Source of the DNA: VAZQ01 sp036557665
Lineage (GTDB): Bacteria; Pseudomonadota; Alphaproteobacteria; Rhizobiales; Xanthobacteraceae
Length of the DNA: 64,000 nt
NCBI GenBank assembly: GCA_036557665.1
Contig: DATBHG010000002.1
Coordinates: forward strand, 124,001 to 188,000
Direction: 5' to 3'
Shown: one piece after another, positions 15,349 to 24,065 of the stretch
How positions within the stretch are numbered: the first letter of the stretch is position 1
How the letters are laid out: each line of letters starts with the position of its first letter
Program-made: the position numbers and the translations under genes
Notes under the pieces: model-generated
Database searches by the model: none
Told to the model about the DNA's origin: nothing
Seen by the model: only the letters and a program-made list of their open reading frames with translations

Positions 15349-18168
15349 ATGCTGACGCCGCATAAAGAGGCGCCGCTCGCCGTCGAGTTGTTCGACGCCG
15401 CTGTCGTAGCGAGCGACCTCGAAGGCTTGCTGGCCGGTCACCGGGGCGACGAGCGCGAGCTCAGACTGGCGGTCTCGCGCCGGCTCAAAGCCGCTCTGCA
15501 ACGGGGGCGTGCGGCAGCTGAAGGCCTGCTGATCAAGGAACGCGCTGGTCGGCGTTGCGCGGAGCGGCTGTGCGCGATGCAGGACGAGATCATCCGCGTG
15601 CTCTACGACTTCGCCGGCAAGCATCTCTATCCCGCGCAGAACCCCTCGGAAGCCGAGCGCATGGCGATTATCGCCACGGGCGGTTACGGTCGCGGCATTC
15701 TGGCTCCGGGCTCGGATATCGATCTCCTCTTCTTGCTTCCATACAAACAAACCGCCTGGGGCGAATCGGTCGCCGAAACCATCCTCTATTGTCTCTGGGA
15801 CATGGGGCTCAAGGTCGGGCATGCAACGCGCTCGATTCCCGAATGCATCCGGCAGGCCAAAGTCGACATGACCGTGCGCACCGCGCTTCTCGAGGCGCGC
15901 TGTTTGCTTGGAGATCGCAAGCTCTACGACGACCTGGTGGCACGTTTCGACAAGGACATCGTCCAGGGCACGGCCGCGGAGTTCGTCGCGGCAAAGCTCG
16001 CCGAGCGCGAGGAGCGCCACCGCAGGGCGGGGCAGTCGCGATATTTGGTCGAGCCCATTGTCAAGGACGGCAAGGGCGGCTTGCGCGATCTGCACACGCT
16101 CTATTGGATCGCCAAATATGTCTACCGCGTGCGCGAGCGCGAGCAACTGATCGACCACGGCGTTTATGATCCGCGCGAGTACCGGCGCTTCCGCCGTTGC
16201 GGCAATTTCCTGTGGGCAGTGCGCTGTCACATGCATTTCCTCGCCGGGCGAGCGGAGGAGCGTCTGTCGTTCGACATCCAGCGCGAGATTGCAGTGCGGC
16301 TCGGCTACACCGAGCATCCGGGGTTGCGCGACGTCGAGCGGTTCATGAAGCACTATTTTTTGGTCGCCAAGGACGTGGGCGATCTCACCGCGATCCTCTG
16401 CGCCAAGCTGGAAAACAGCCACGCCAAGCCGATGCCGGTGCTGAGCAGGATGATGGCGCGATTGCGGCCGCGCGCCCGCTCCGCCCTCGCCGACAGCGAC
16501 GACTTCGTTGTCGACTACAACCGTATCAATGTCGCCGATGAAAGCGTGTTCCAGCGCGATCCGCGCAATCTGCTGCGCATCTTCCATCTCGCGCAGAAAT
16601 ACAATCTGGCATTTCACCCCGACGCCATTCACCTCGCAACGCGCTCTCTCAAGCTGATCGATGCTCCGTTGCGCGAGGATCCCGAGGCCAACCGGCTGTT
16701 TCTGGAAATTCTGACGTCCAAGAACGATGCCGAGACAGTGCTGCGCCGCATGAACGAGGCAGGCGTCCTCGGCCGGTTTATCCCGGCGTTCGGCCGGATC
16801 GTGGCGATGATGCAATTCAACATGTACCACCACTACACGGTGGACGAGCATCTCCTGCGCTGTATCGGAACTCTCTCAGATATCGAAGCGGGCCGCAGCG
16901 AGGACACGAAGCTCGCGAGCGAGCTCATGGCGACCATCCAGCCGCGGCATCGGGATCTCCTGTACGTGGCGCTGTTCCTGCATGATATCGCCAAGGGCCG
17001 TGTGGAGGATCATTCGATTGTCGGGGCCGGCATCGCCCGCAGCCTGTGCCCGCGCCTTGGATTTACCCCGGCCGAGACGGAAACGGTGGCATGGCTCATC
17101 GAAGTGCATCTGCTGATGTCGACCCTGGCGCAATCTCGCGATCTTTCCGATCGCATGACCATCGAGAATTTCAGCGCGGTCATGCAATCGGTGGAGCGTA
17201 TGAAGCTTCTCGCCATTCTTACCACCGCCGATATCAGGGCAGTCGGCCCCGGCGTCTGGAACGGGTGGAAGGCCCAGCTCATTCGCACGCTCTATTACGA
17301 AACCGAGCCGGTGCTCACCGGGGGCTTCTCGGAGGTAAATCGGGCGCAGCGCGTTGGACAGGCCCAGGCGGAATTCCGCGCCGAGATGAAGGACTGGAGC
17401 GACACGGAGTGCGCCGCCTATGAAGGCCTGCATTACCCTGCCTATTGGCTGAAGGTCGATCTGCCGCACCAGATCGCGCAGGCGCGTTTCCTGCGCTCGG
17501 TCGCACAGGGCGGAAAATCGCTCGCGACTTCCGTCGCGTTCCCCGCCGCGCGCGGCGTGACCGAGCTCACGATTGTCGCGCCGGACCATCCCTGGCTTCT
17601 CTCCATCATCGCCGGAGCCTGCGCGGTCGCCGGCGCCAATATCGTCGATGCTCAGATCTTCACCACCACTGACGGCCGCGCCCTCGACAACATCGCGGTC
17701 TCGCGCGAGTTCGATCGTGATGAGGATGAAGCTCGCCGCGCCGGGAGGATCACCGATACCATCGAGAAGGCGCTGCGCGGGGATGTGCGATTGCCCGAGG
17801 TGATGGCCCGGCAGGCCGGCGCCAAGGCTCGCCTGCGTGCCTTCGCGCTCGAGCCGGAAGTGACGGTCAACAACAACTGGTCGGATCGCCTTACCATGAT
17901 CGAAGTGGCGGGGCTCGACCGGCCCGGCCTGCTGTTCGAGCTCACGTCGACGATCTCAAAGCTCAACCTCAATATCGCCTCCGCGCACGTCGCGACTTTC
18001 GGCGAGCGGGCAGTCGACGTGTTCTACGTTACCGACCTGTTCGGCGCGAAGATAACGTCACCGACGCGACAGGCGGCGATCAAGCGCGCGCTCATCAGCC
18101 TCTTCCCCTCCCGGCATGAGAACGACAGGCCGGAAAGAAGCGCTCCGCGCAGGGCTGCCGCGAGCTGA
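15349..18168 (+). CDS. glnD: Bifunctional [protein-PII] uridylyltransferase/uridylyl-removing enzyme GlnD
   Basis: Nitrogen-status sensor of 939 residues that adds UMP to PII proteins or removes it according to glutamine. The nucleotidyltransferase site is GGYGRGILAPGSDIDLLF (metal ligands D123 and D125). The HD phosphohydrolase motif LHDIAKG is at about residues 542-548. Two ACT domains occupy the C-terminus: the first opens with ELTIVAPDHPWLLSIIAGAC at about 738, the second with MIEVAGLDRPGLLFELT at about 848. Length and domain order are normal. mutS is 5.5 kb upstream, separated from it by the receptor, membrane protein and ABC operon. Confidence 0.98.
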   Translation: MLTPHKEAPLAVELFDAAVVASDLEGLLAGHRGDERELRLAVSRRLKAALQRGRAAAEGLLIKERAGRRCAERLCAMQDEIIRVLYDFAGKHLYPAQNPSEAERMAIIATGGYGRGILAPGSDIDLLFLLPYKQTAWGESVAETILYCLWDMGLKVGHATRSIPECIRQAKVDMTVRTALLEARCLLGDRKLYDDLVARFDKDIVQGTAAEFVAAKLAEREERHRRAGQSRYLVEPIVKDGKGGLRDLHTLYWIAKYVYRVREREQLIDHGVYDPREYRRFRRCGNFLWAVRCHMHFLAGRAEERLSFDIQREIAVRLGYTEHPGLRDVERFMKHYFLVAKDVGDLTAILCAKLENSHAKPMPVLSRMMARLRPRARSALADSDDFVVDYNRINVADESVFQRDPRNLLRIFHLAQKYNLAFHPDAIHLATRSLKLIDAPLREDPEANRLFLEILTSKNDAETVLRRMNEAGVLGRFIPAFGRIVAMMQFNMYHHYTVDEHLLRCIGTLSDIEAGRSEDTKLASELMATIQPRHRDLLYVALFLHDIAKGRVEDHSIVGAGIARSLCPRLGFTPAETETVAWLIEVHLLMSTLAQSRDLSDRMTIENFSAVMQSVERMKLLAILTTADIRAVGPGVWNGWKAQLIRTLYYETEPVLTGGFSEVNRAQRVGQAQAEFRAEMKDWSDTECAAYEGLHYPAYWLKVDLPHQIAQARFLRSVAQGGKSLATSVAFPAARGVTELTIVAPDHPWLLSIIAGACAVAGANIVDAQIFTTTDGRALDNIAVSREFDRDEDEARRAGRITDTIEKALRGDVRLPEVMARQAGAKARLRAFALEPEVTVNNNWSDRLTMIEVAGLDRPGLLFELTSTISKLNLNIASAHVATFGERAVDVFYVTDLFGAKITSPTRQAAIKRALISLFPSRHENDRPERSAPRRAAAS

Positions 18169-18192
18169 AACCCGCGGTAACGCCCCCTTAAA

Positions 18193-18256
18193 TCGTCGTA
18201 GGTCCTTCGGACTGCGTCAGCCCGCCGACTTTCGGCGGTCGTTTCTACGAAAACGA
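18193..18256. repeat. Multi-hairpin element after glnD
   Basis: An outer stem (TCGTAG 18196-18201 with CTACGA 18245-18250) encloses two small hairpins, gtcc-ttc-ggac (18202-18212) and ccgccg-acttt-cggcgg (18222-18238). It lies 25 bases after the glnD stop. It may act as a transcription end or transcript stabiliser, but there is no clean run of Ts. Confidence 0.45.
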
Positions 18257-18350
18257 GCACAGAGGCCTACACTCACGTGACTTGGAGCATTAGTCGCGGA
18301 TTGATTGAAACGATCCCCGATGGGCGTATAGACGGGTTATACTTTGGTTC

Positions 18351-18722
18351 ATGTCGCCGCCCGAGTTTGACTTCTTGACCAAGGAATGGTTGCTGGTCAC
18401 CGGCGCGCCGGTCATCGCGATTGGCGGAGCAATTGCGATTATATTTGTAACGGTGCTTATTGTCCGTTGGGCTTATTCCCTTCACATAAGCACGCTCAAC
18501 GCTCGAATAAGCCGGCAAAATGAAGACATACAGCGCTATAAAGAGGACTTACAGCGCTATAAGGACGAGAACGACAAACTGCGGCGGCTAGCCAAAAGGA
18601 TGAAAAACAAAAAGAGGCGGGCCGCCAACGAGCTCAAGAAATTGAAGGTCAACGTCGAAATACCGGCCGACGCCGAAACACCCATGCCTGTCCGCCCTGG
18701 ACCTATTCCGGCAGAAGATTAG
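18351..18722 (+). CDS. Small membrane-anchored coiled-coil protein, unknown function
   Basis: 123 residues. A transmembrane segment spans about residues 19-40 (ending IIFVTVLIVRWAY). A charged coiled coil follows (about 48-95) with an exact-looking heptad duplication QRYKEDL/QRYKDEN. The end is proline-rich. The gene is less GC-rich than its neighbours, which hints at separate ancestry or relaxed codon use. It stands alone between glnD and the penicillin-binding protein gene. I do not recognise the family. Confidence 0.6.
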   Translation: MSPPEFDFLTKEWLLVTGAPVIAIGGAIAIIFVTVLIVRWAYSLHISTLNARISRQNEDIQRYKEDLQRYKDENDKLRRLAKRMKNKKRRAANELKKLKVNVEIPADAETPMPVRPGPIPAED

Positions 18723-19092
18723 TCCGCGCATTCCGCGCAACGAGCCCTGCAATCGCAATGAGGTGGTACGCCCTGAACCCCGTTTCGACCAGGCTCACGG
18801 TAATACAACGATCGCATTGCCCGGCTACTTGAACCCTGGCCCGCAGCGGCAGTCTGGTCTTCTCCGCATCCTAGGGTTGTACGAAAACTCAGCCACAATC
18901 GCTCTCCGCAGCTCCGCGATGGCGCTTGCCCGATCTACTTTGCACCGAGCTCGCACAAGAAAATGAGGCGAACCGAAAAAACATAAATGCAATCAATTGG
19001 TGCTGCTCCGGATTTCCCTTGAGAGTGTTCACGTCCCTTTAAATCGGGCTCCTTACGCTGCTCCCGGGACTCGGCCCCTCGGGGGAGGCGGA
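18723..19092. other. Intergenic region before the penicillin-binding protein gene
   Basis: 370 bases with no gene I can support. The section around 18958-19000 is AT-rich for this genome and may carry the promoter of the downstream gene; no clear -35/-10 pair was identified. The GGGGGAGG just before 19093 is that gene's ribosome binding site. Confidence 0.5.
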
Positions 19093-21159
19093 ATGGCGAA
19101 ACGAAGCGCCGGGCGCAAAGGGAGCGGGGCTGCGCCTTCGCGCAACACGGGCGAGAATGCCTTGCCATCGCCCACCCGCGGCAGCCATTTGAGCGCGGGT
19201 CCGCGTAAGCGCCGTCGTCGCGCGCCGGGGCGCTCGGCGCTCTCCCGGCTCCTCTACTGGACGCTGGTGCTCGGCCTCTGGGCCGGCATGGCCGCGATCG
19301 CTGCATTGGTCGTTGCCGCCACGACGCTGCCGCCCATCCAGTCGCTCGCGGTCCCCAAGCGGCCGCCGACCGTCGAGATCGTTGGAGTCGACGGGCACGT
19401 CCTCGCGAGCCGTGGAGAGATGAGCGGGACCGACGTCCCGATCAAAGAGCTTCCGCCTTATCTGCCGAAGGCCTTCGTTGCGATAGAGGATCGCCGATTC
19501 TACAGCCATTTCGGTGTCGATCCCCTGGGACTCCTGCGTGCCGCGACGGCAAACGCCTTGCGCCGCCACGTCTCGCAGGGGGGCTCGACCATTACCCAGC
19601 AGCTCGCCAAGAATTTGTTTCTCACCCAGGAGCGCACCCTCTGGCGCAAGCTGCAGGAAGTGGTCCTGGCGCTCTGGCTGGAGCACAAATTCAGCAAGAC
19701 GGAGATCCTCGAGCTCTATCTCAATCGAGTCTATTTCGGCTCCGGCGCCTACGGTGTGGAAGCGGCAGCCCAGCGCTATTTCGGCAAGTCGGCGCGGCAA
19801 GTGAGGATTGCGGAGGCCGCGATGCTGGCGGGACTGGTGCGCTCGCCGTCCCGATTGGCGCCGAGCCGCAATCCAAACGGAGCAGAGCGGCGTGCCCAGG
19901 TCGTGCTCATGGCCATGACCGAGGCCGGTTTTATCAGCAAGAGCGCAGCACATGCGGCGTTGGCACAACCGGCCCATGCGGTGAAGCCGGACGGCGCCGG
20001 TTCCATCAACTATGTCGCGGACTGGATCATGGACGTGCTGGACGATCTGGTCGGACACGTCGAGCACGATCTCGTGGTGGAGACTTCGATCAATCCCGCG
20101 TTGCAGGATGCCGCGGAGAAAGCTCTTGTCGAGGAGCTCGCGACCAAGGGCCAGAAGCTCGATCTGTCGCAAGGCGCCATCGTGGTCATGACGCCTGACG
20201 GGGCGGTTCGTGCCCTGGTCGGCGGAAAGAGCTATGCCGAAAGCCAGTACAACCGGGCGGTTGCCGCCAAGCGCCAGCCCGGCTCCGCCTTCAAGCCTTT
20301 CGTCTATCTCACCGCCCTCGAGCGAGGATTGACGCCTGATACGGTGCGAGAGGACAAGCCGATCGCGGTCAAGGGCTGGAAACCGGAAAACTACAGTCGC
20401 GACTATCACGGAGCGGTCACGCTGACACAGGCGCTTGCGCTCTCGCTCAACACCGTCTCCGTGCGCCTGACCCTAGAGTTCGGCCCCGTTGCGGTGGCAC
20501 GCACCGCGCACCGGTTGGGCATCGCCTCGAAGCTCGAGCCCAATGCGTCGCTCGCGCTCGGGACATCCGAAGTCTCACTGCTCGAGCTCGTCGGCGCTTA
20601 TGCTCCGTTCGCGAATGGCGGAGAGGCGGTCGACACCCATGTCGTGCAACGCGTGCGCACCCGCGATGGGAAGGTGCTGTTTGCTCGCGCGCCGCAAAAT
20701 CTCGGCCGCATCATCGATGGCCGTTACGTGGGGATGATGAACGCCATGTTGAGAGAGACGCTCACCAGCGGGACCGCGCAAAAGGCCCAGCTTCCCGGCT
20801 GGCCGGCTGCCGGCAAGACCGGGACCAGTCAGGATTTCCGCGACGCCTGGTTCATCGGCTACACCAGCCACCTCGTCACCGGCGTCTGGCTGGGCAACGA
20901 CGATTCGTCGCCGGGCAAAAAGGCAACCGGAGGCGGCTTGCCGGTGGAGATATGGAGCCGCGTCATGCGCGCCGGCCATCACAACGTACCGGTAGCGGGA
21001 CTGCCGGGCTTGGCCGGCGGCCTGTCCCTGGCGTCGGCCGGACCTCCGTCAGAGGGGCCTATTCCGCCCGCAGCAATCGGGCGCGATCCCTATGGCTCCC
21101 CACGCAGCGAGCGGGGTCTCGATCTCTGGTTTCTCGACCGGCTGTTCGGACGCCGGTGA
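19093..21159 (+). CDS. Class A penicillin-binding protein (PBP1A-type transglycosylase/transpeptidase)
   Basis: Bifunctional peptidoglycan synthase of 688 residues. It has a basic cytoplasmic tail, one transmembrane segment (about residues 54-80), then a GT51 glycosyltransferase with AIEDRRFYSHFGVDP, GGSTITQQLAKNLF and ILELYLNRVYFGSGAYG. The transpeptidase has the active serine in SAFK (S398, K401), SLN (451-453) and KTGT (575-578). Start: ATG 19093 follows GGGGGAGG closely; the open frame upstream to 18997 has no support. It polymerises and crosslinks murein in the periplasm from the inner membrane. Confidence 0.94.
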   Translation: MAKRSAGRKGSGAAPSRNTGENALPSPTRGSHLSAGPRKRRRRAPGRSALSRLLYWTLVLGLWAGMAAIAALVVAATTLPPIQSLAVPKRPPTVEIVGVDGHVLASRGEMSGTDVPIKELPPYLPKAFVAIEDRRFYSHFGVDPLGLLRAATANALRRHVSQGGSTITQQLAKNLFLTQERTLWRKLQEVVLALWLEHKFSKTEILELYLNRVYFGSGAYGVEAAAQRYFGKSARQVRIAEAAMLAGLVRSPSRLAPSRNPNGAERRAQVVLMAMTEAGFISKSAAHAALAQPAHAVKPDGAGSINYVADWIMDVLDDLVGHVEHDLVVETSINPALQDAAEKALVEELATKGQKLDLSQGAIVVMTPDGAVRALVGGKSYAESQYNRAVAAKRQPGSAFKPFVYLTALERGLTPDTVREDKPIAVKGWKPENYSRDYHGAVTLTQALALSLNTVSVRLTLEFGPVAVARTAHRLGIASKLEPNASLALGTSEVSLLELVGAYAPFANGGEAVDTHVVQRVRTRDGKVLFARAPQNLGRIIDGRYVGMMNAMLRETLTSGTAQKAQLPGWPAAGKTGTSQDFRDAWFIGYTSHLVTGVWLGNDDSSPGKKATGGGLPVEIWSRVMRAGHHNVPVAGLPGLAGGLSLASAGPPSEGPIPPAAIGRDPYGSPRSERGLDLWFLDRLFGRR

Positions 21160-21237
21160 GATAAAGAGGCCCACAACGGTTCGCAGCGCAGGCGTGAGCT
21201 GATAATCTCGTGCGAGCGCAGGCCGCGGAGCGCAGGG

Positions 21238-22032
21238 ATGAAGCTCGATAACCAGGTTGCCATCGTCACCGGAGGAGCGAACGGGATCGGGCTCGCCATT
21301 GCCCGGCGCTTCGTCGCCGAAGGCGCGCGGGTCGTCATCGCCGACATCGATACCGCCGCGGGCGAGGCCGCTGCCCGCGTGCTCGGAGACAGGAACTGCC
21401 GGTTCGTTGCAACCGATGTGGGGCATGCCGGCAGTGCGGCCGGCGTGGTTGAGGAGGCATGCCGCGCGTTCGGCGATCTCGACATTCTCGTGAACAATGC
21501 CGGCGTCACCCATGGCGCCGATTTTTTGGAGCTTGCGGAAGCCGACTTCGATCGCGTCATCAGGGTCAATCTCAAAGGCGCGTTTTTGGTCGGGCAGGCG
21601 GCTGCGCGGCGCATGGTGGAACAGGTCAAAGCCGGCAAGCCGGCCGGTGGGATCATCAACATGAGCTCCATCAACGCCGTGGTGGCGATTGCCAATCATG
21701 CGCCCTACTGCGCCTCCAAAGGCGCGCTCGATCAACTGACCAAGGCGATGGCGCTTGCGCTTGCGCCCTATGGCATTCGCGTGAACGCGATCGGGCCGGG
21801 CTCGATCATGACCGACATCCTCAAGTCCGTCGCGACCGACAAGAATGCCAAGCGTGCGATCCTGGCACGCACGCCGCTGGGCCGTATCGGCGAGCCCGAT
21901 GAGGTCGCAGGCATTGCCGTGTTCCTTGCCTCCAAGGATGCGAGCTATATCACCGGAGAAACCGTTTACGCCGACGGTGGCAGGCTGGCGCTCAACTACA
22001 CCGTGCCGGTCAAGGACGAAGCGCTCGATTGA
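21238..22032 (+). CDS. Short-chain dehydrogenase/reductase
   Basis: NAD(P)-dependent oxidoreductase of 264 residues. The cofactor loop is VTGGANGIG (about residues 10-18), then NNAG, the catalytic serine in INMSSINA and YCASK for the Tyr-X-X-X-Lys pair. The C-terminus IGPGSIMTDI and YADGGRLALNYTVP is normal for the classical family. It precedes an Lrp-type regulator gene by 14 bases, so the two may be co-transcribed. The substrate is unknown. Confidence 0.9.
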   Translation: MKLDNQVAIVTGGANGIGLAIARRFVAEGARVVIADIDTAAGEAAARVLGDRNCRFVATDVGHAGSAAGVVEEACRAFGDLDILVNNAGVTHGADFLELAEADFDRVIRVNLKGAFLVGQAAARRMVEQVKAGKPAGGIINMSSINAVVAIANHAPYCASKGALDQLTKAMALALAPYGIRVNAIGPGSIMTDILKSVATDKNAKRAILARTPLGRIGEPDEVAGIAVFLASKDASYITGETVYADGGRLALNYTVPVKDEALD

Positions 22033-22046
22033 CCCGGACGGGGTCC

Positions 22047-22544
22047 ATGGCTGCAAAGCGACCGCCGGCACTGGACGCCATCGACGTCAAGATTCTCGCA
22101 GCACTCCAGCGCGAGGGGCGATCGACCATTCAGAAGCTTGCGCGTCGGATCGGATTGTCTGCGCGCGCTTGCCTGGAGCGCGTGCGTCGGTTGGAAGGAG
22201 CGGGGATCATCGCTGAATATCAGGCGGTGATCGAGCTGCGCCATCTCTCCCGTCCCGTCAATGTGTTTGCCGAGATCATTCTCGAGAAGCAGGCCAACGG
22301 CCGCCGGCTGGAGAAGCGCCTCGCCGGACTGGACGCGGTAGTCGAGTGCTGGGAGGTCAGCGGCGCCGTCGATTATGTGGCCCGCATCGTCTGTGCGGAT
22401 CTGGCCGAGTACGAGCAGCTGACCAGCAGCCTGATCGACGAGGATACCCTCGGAGTGGCACGCATCGTGAGCCACGTGGCGCTGCGTCCTGTACGCCGTT
22501 TCTCCGGCTACCCGGAAAGGCTGCTGGTGCCGCGGCCCGGGTAA
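22047..22544 (+). CDS. Lrp/AsnC family transcriptional regulator
   Basis: About 165 residues: an N-terminal winged helix-turn-helix (LDAIDVKILAALQREGRSTI, LARRIGLSARACLERVRRLE) followed by a RAM ligand-binding domain ending VSHVALRPVRRF. ATG 22047 was chosen; an in-frame TTG at 22029 would overlap the SDR stop. Lrp-type regulators commonly sense an amino acid. The following genes are an ornithine aminotransferase and an arginine-dihydrolase-like enzyme, so arginine or ornithine is a reasonable effector. Confidence 0.9.
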   Translation: MAAKRPPALDAIDVKILAALQREGRSTIQKLARRIGLSARACLERVRRLEGAGIIAEYQAVIELRHLSRPVNVFAEIILEKQANGRRLEKRLAGLDAVVECWEVSGAVDYVARIVCADLAEYEQLTSSLIDEDTLGVARIVSHVALRPVRRFSGYPERLLVPRPG

Positions 22545-22559
22545 CAGCAGGGCAGATCT

Positions 22560-22640
22560 CCGTAGGGGCGACCCATGGGTCGCCCTCAATCCATTTGCGA
22601 GCAAGCGGATCGAGGGCGCGGCTGTGCCGCGCCCCTACGG
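22560..22640. repeat. 81-bp palindromic intergenic element
   Basis: The ends are an 11-bp perfect inverted repeat (ccgtaggggcg 22560-22570, cgcccctacgg 22630-22640). Inside are two further palindromes: the perfect 20-mer gggcgacccatgggtcgccc starting at about 22567, and a hairpin gggcgcggc-tgt-gccgcgccc near the right end. It lies between the Lrp gene and the aminotransferase gene and looks like a REP/MITE-type repeat. A related core is at 24978-24999. Confidence 0.85.
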
Positions 22641-22819
22641 ATCCCAACCGGCGTAGCCGGGTAAGCGCAGCGACTCGAGGCGGCCTGCTCCGCCGTTTCG
22701 GCCGCACGAAGCATTGCGTGACGCCGTTTCGGCCGTGCCGATTTCTCACTTTCGCCAGCAATGTTGCAGCCGCGCCCTAGATTGAGTGTGCCGAATCAGC
22801 GCAGTCCAGGAGGCGTGCC

Positions 22820-24043
22820 ATGAACGCAATCGAGCTCGAGACCCGACACAGCGCTCGCAATTACGAGCCGCTGCCGGTCGTCTTGACGCGCGGCCAGGGC
22901 GCCCATCTCTGGGACACCGCCGGCCGGCGCTACGTCGACATGATGAGTGCGTACTCGGCGGCGAGCCACGGGCATGCGCATCCGCGCATTCTTGCCGTGC
23001 TCGACACTCAGGCGCGTCGCCTCGCGGTGCCTTCTCGCGCCTATTTCAATGACCGTCTTGGTCCATTCCTGGCGGAGATCTGCAGGCTCACCGGACTCGA
23101 TGCCGCGCTCCCCATGAATACCGGAGCGGAGGCCGTCGAGACGGCGATCAAAGCCGCTCGGCGCTACGGCTATCGCGTCAAGGGCATTCGCAAGGATCGC
23201 GCCGAGATCATCGTAGCCAACGGGAACTTCCACGGCCGCACTACGACCGTGATCTCGTTCTCCACCGAGCCCGATTATCGCGACGGCTTCGGCCCGTTCA
23301 CGCCGGGTTTCCGTCCGGTGCGGTTCGGAGATCTCGCCGCAGTCGAGCGCGCGATCACACCCAACACCGCAGCGGTGCTGATGGAGCCCATTCAGGGCGA
23401 GGCGGGCGTCATCGTGCCGCCGCACGGCTTTCTCGCGGGCTTGCGGCGGATCTGCGATGCCCATGGCGTCCTTCTGATCCTCGACGAGGTGCAGTCCGGG
23501 CTGGGCCGCACCGGTGCCTGGTTTGCCTACCAGCACGAGGGCATCCGTCCCGATGGAGTTATTCTCGGCAAGGCGCTCGGCGGCGGCGTGCTGCCGGTGT
23601 CAGCCTTCGTCGGGCGGCGCGAGGTCATGGACGTGTTCACTCCCGGCTCGCACGGCTCGACCTTCGGCGGCAATCCCCTGGCGGCCGCGGTCGGGCTCGA
23701 GGCGCTGCGGGTCATGCAGGACGAGAAACTCCCGGAGCGCAGCGCTGCCCTCGGCGCGCACATGCTCGCGCGGCTGCGCGCGATGGATCAGCCCGCGCTC
23801 ACGGAGGTCCGGGGACGCGGACTGTGGGCCGGCGCGGAGATCGACCCGGCGATGGCGACCGCCCGCGATGTCTGCGAGCGGCTTCTGGCCAAGGGGGTCC
23901 TGTCCAAGGAGACACACCACACGGTGGTGCGGCTTGCGCCACCCCTTGTCATTGCGCGGCGCGATCTCGACTGGGCAATCGATCGCTTCGAGGAGGTGCT
24001 GAACGAGATCGGCGGTTCTCGCCGGCATCCGCAGGCGGCGTGA
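22820..24043 (+). CDS. rocD: Ornithine--oxo-acid transaminase
   Basis: PLP-dependent class III aminotransferase of 407 residues, moving the delta-amino group of ornithine to 2-oxoglutarate and giving glutamate 5-semialdehyde. The opening HSARNYEPLPVVLTRG and the segment PMNTGAEAVETAIK are characteristic of ornithine aminotransferases. EPIQGEAGVIVPP, LDEVQSGLGRTG and GKALGGG (K251 as PLP lysine) follow. AGGAGG lies upstream of the ATG. An arginine-dihydrolase-like gene follows after 22 bases. Confidence 0.92.
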   Translation: MNAIELETRHSARNYEPLPVVLTRGQGAHLWDTAGRRYVDMMSAYSAASHGHAHPRILAVLDTQARRLAVPSRAYFNDRLGPFLAEICRLTGLDAALPMNTGAEAVETAIKAARRYGYRVKGIRKDRAEIIVANGNFHGRTTTVISFSTEPDYRDGFGPFTPGFRPVRFGDLAAVERAITPNTAAVLMEPIQGEAGVIVPPHGFLAGLRRICDAHGVLLILDEVQSGLGRTGAWFAYQHEGIRPDGVILGKALGGGVLPVSAFVGRREVMDVFTPGSHGSTFGGNPLAAAVGLEALRVMQDEKLPERSAALGAHMLARLRAMDQPALTEVRGRGLWAGAEIDPAMATARDVCERLLAKGVLSKETHHTVVRLAPPLVIARRDLDWAIDRFEEVLNEIGGSRRHPQAA

Positions 24044-24065
24044 TGCAACATCGTAGGAGCGGACA

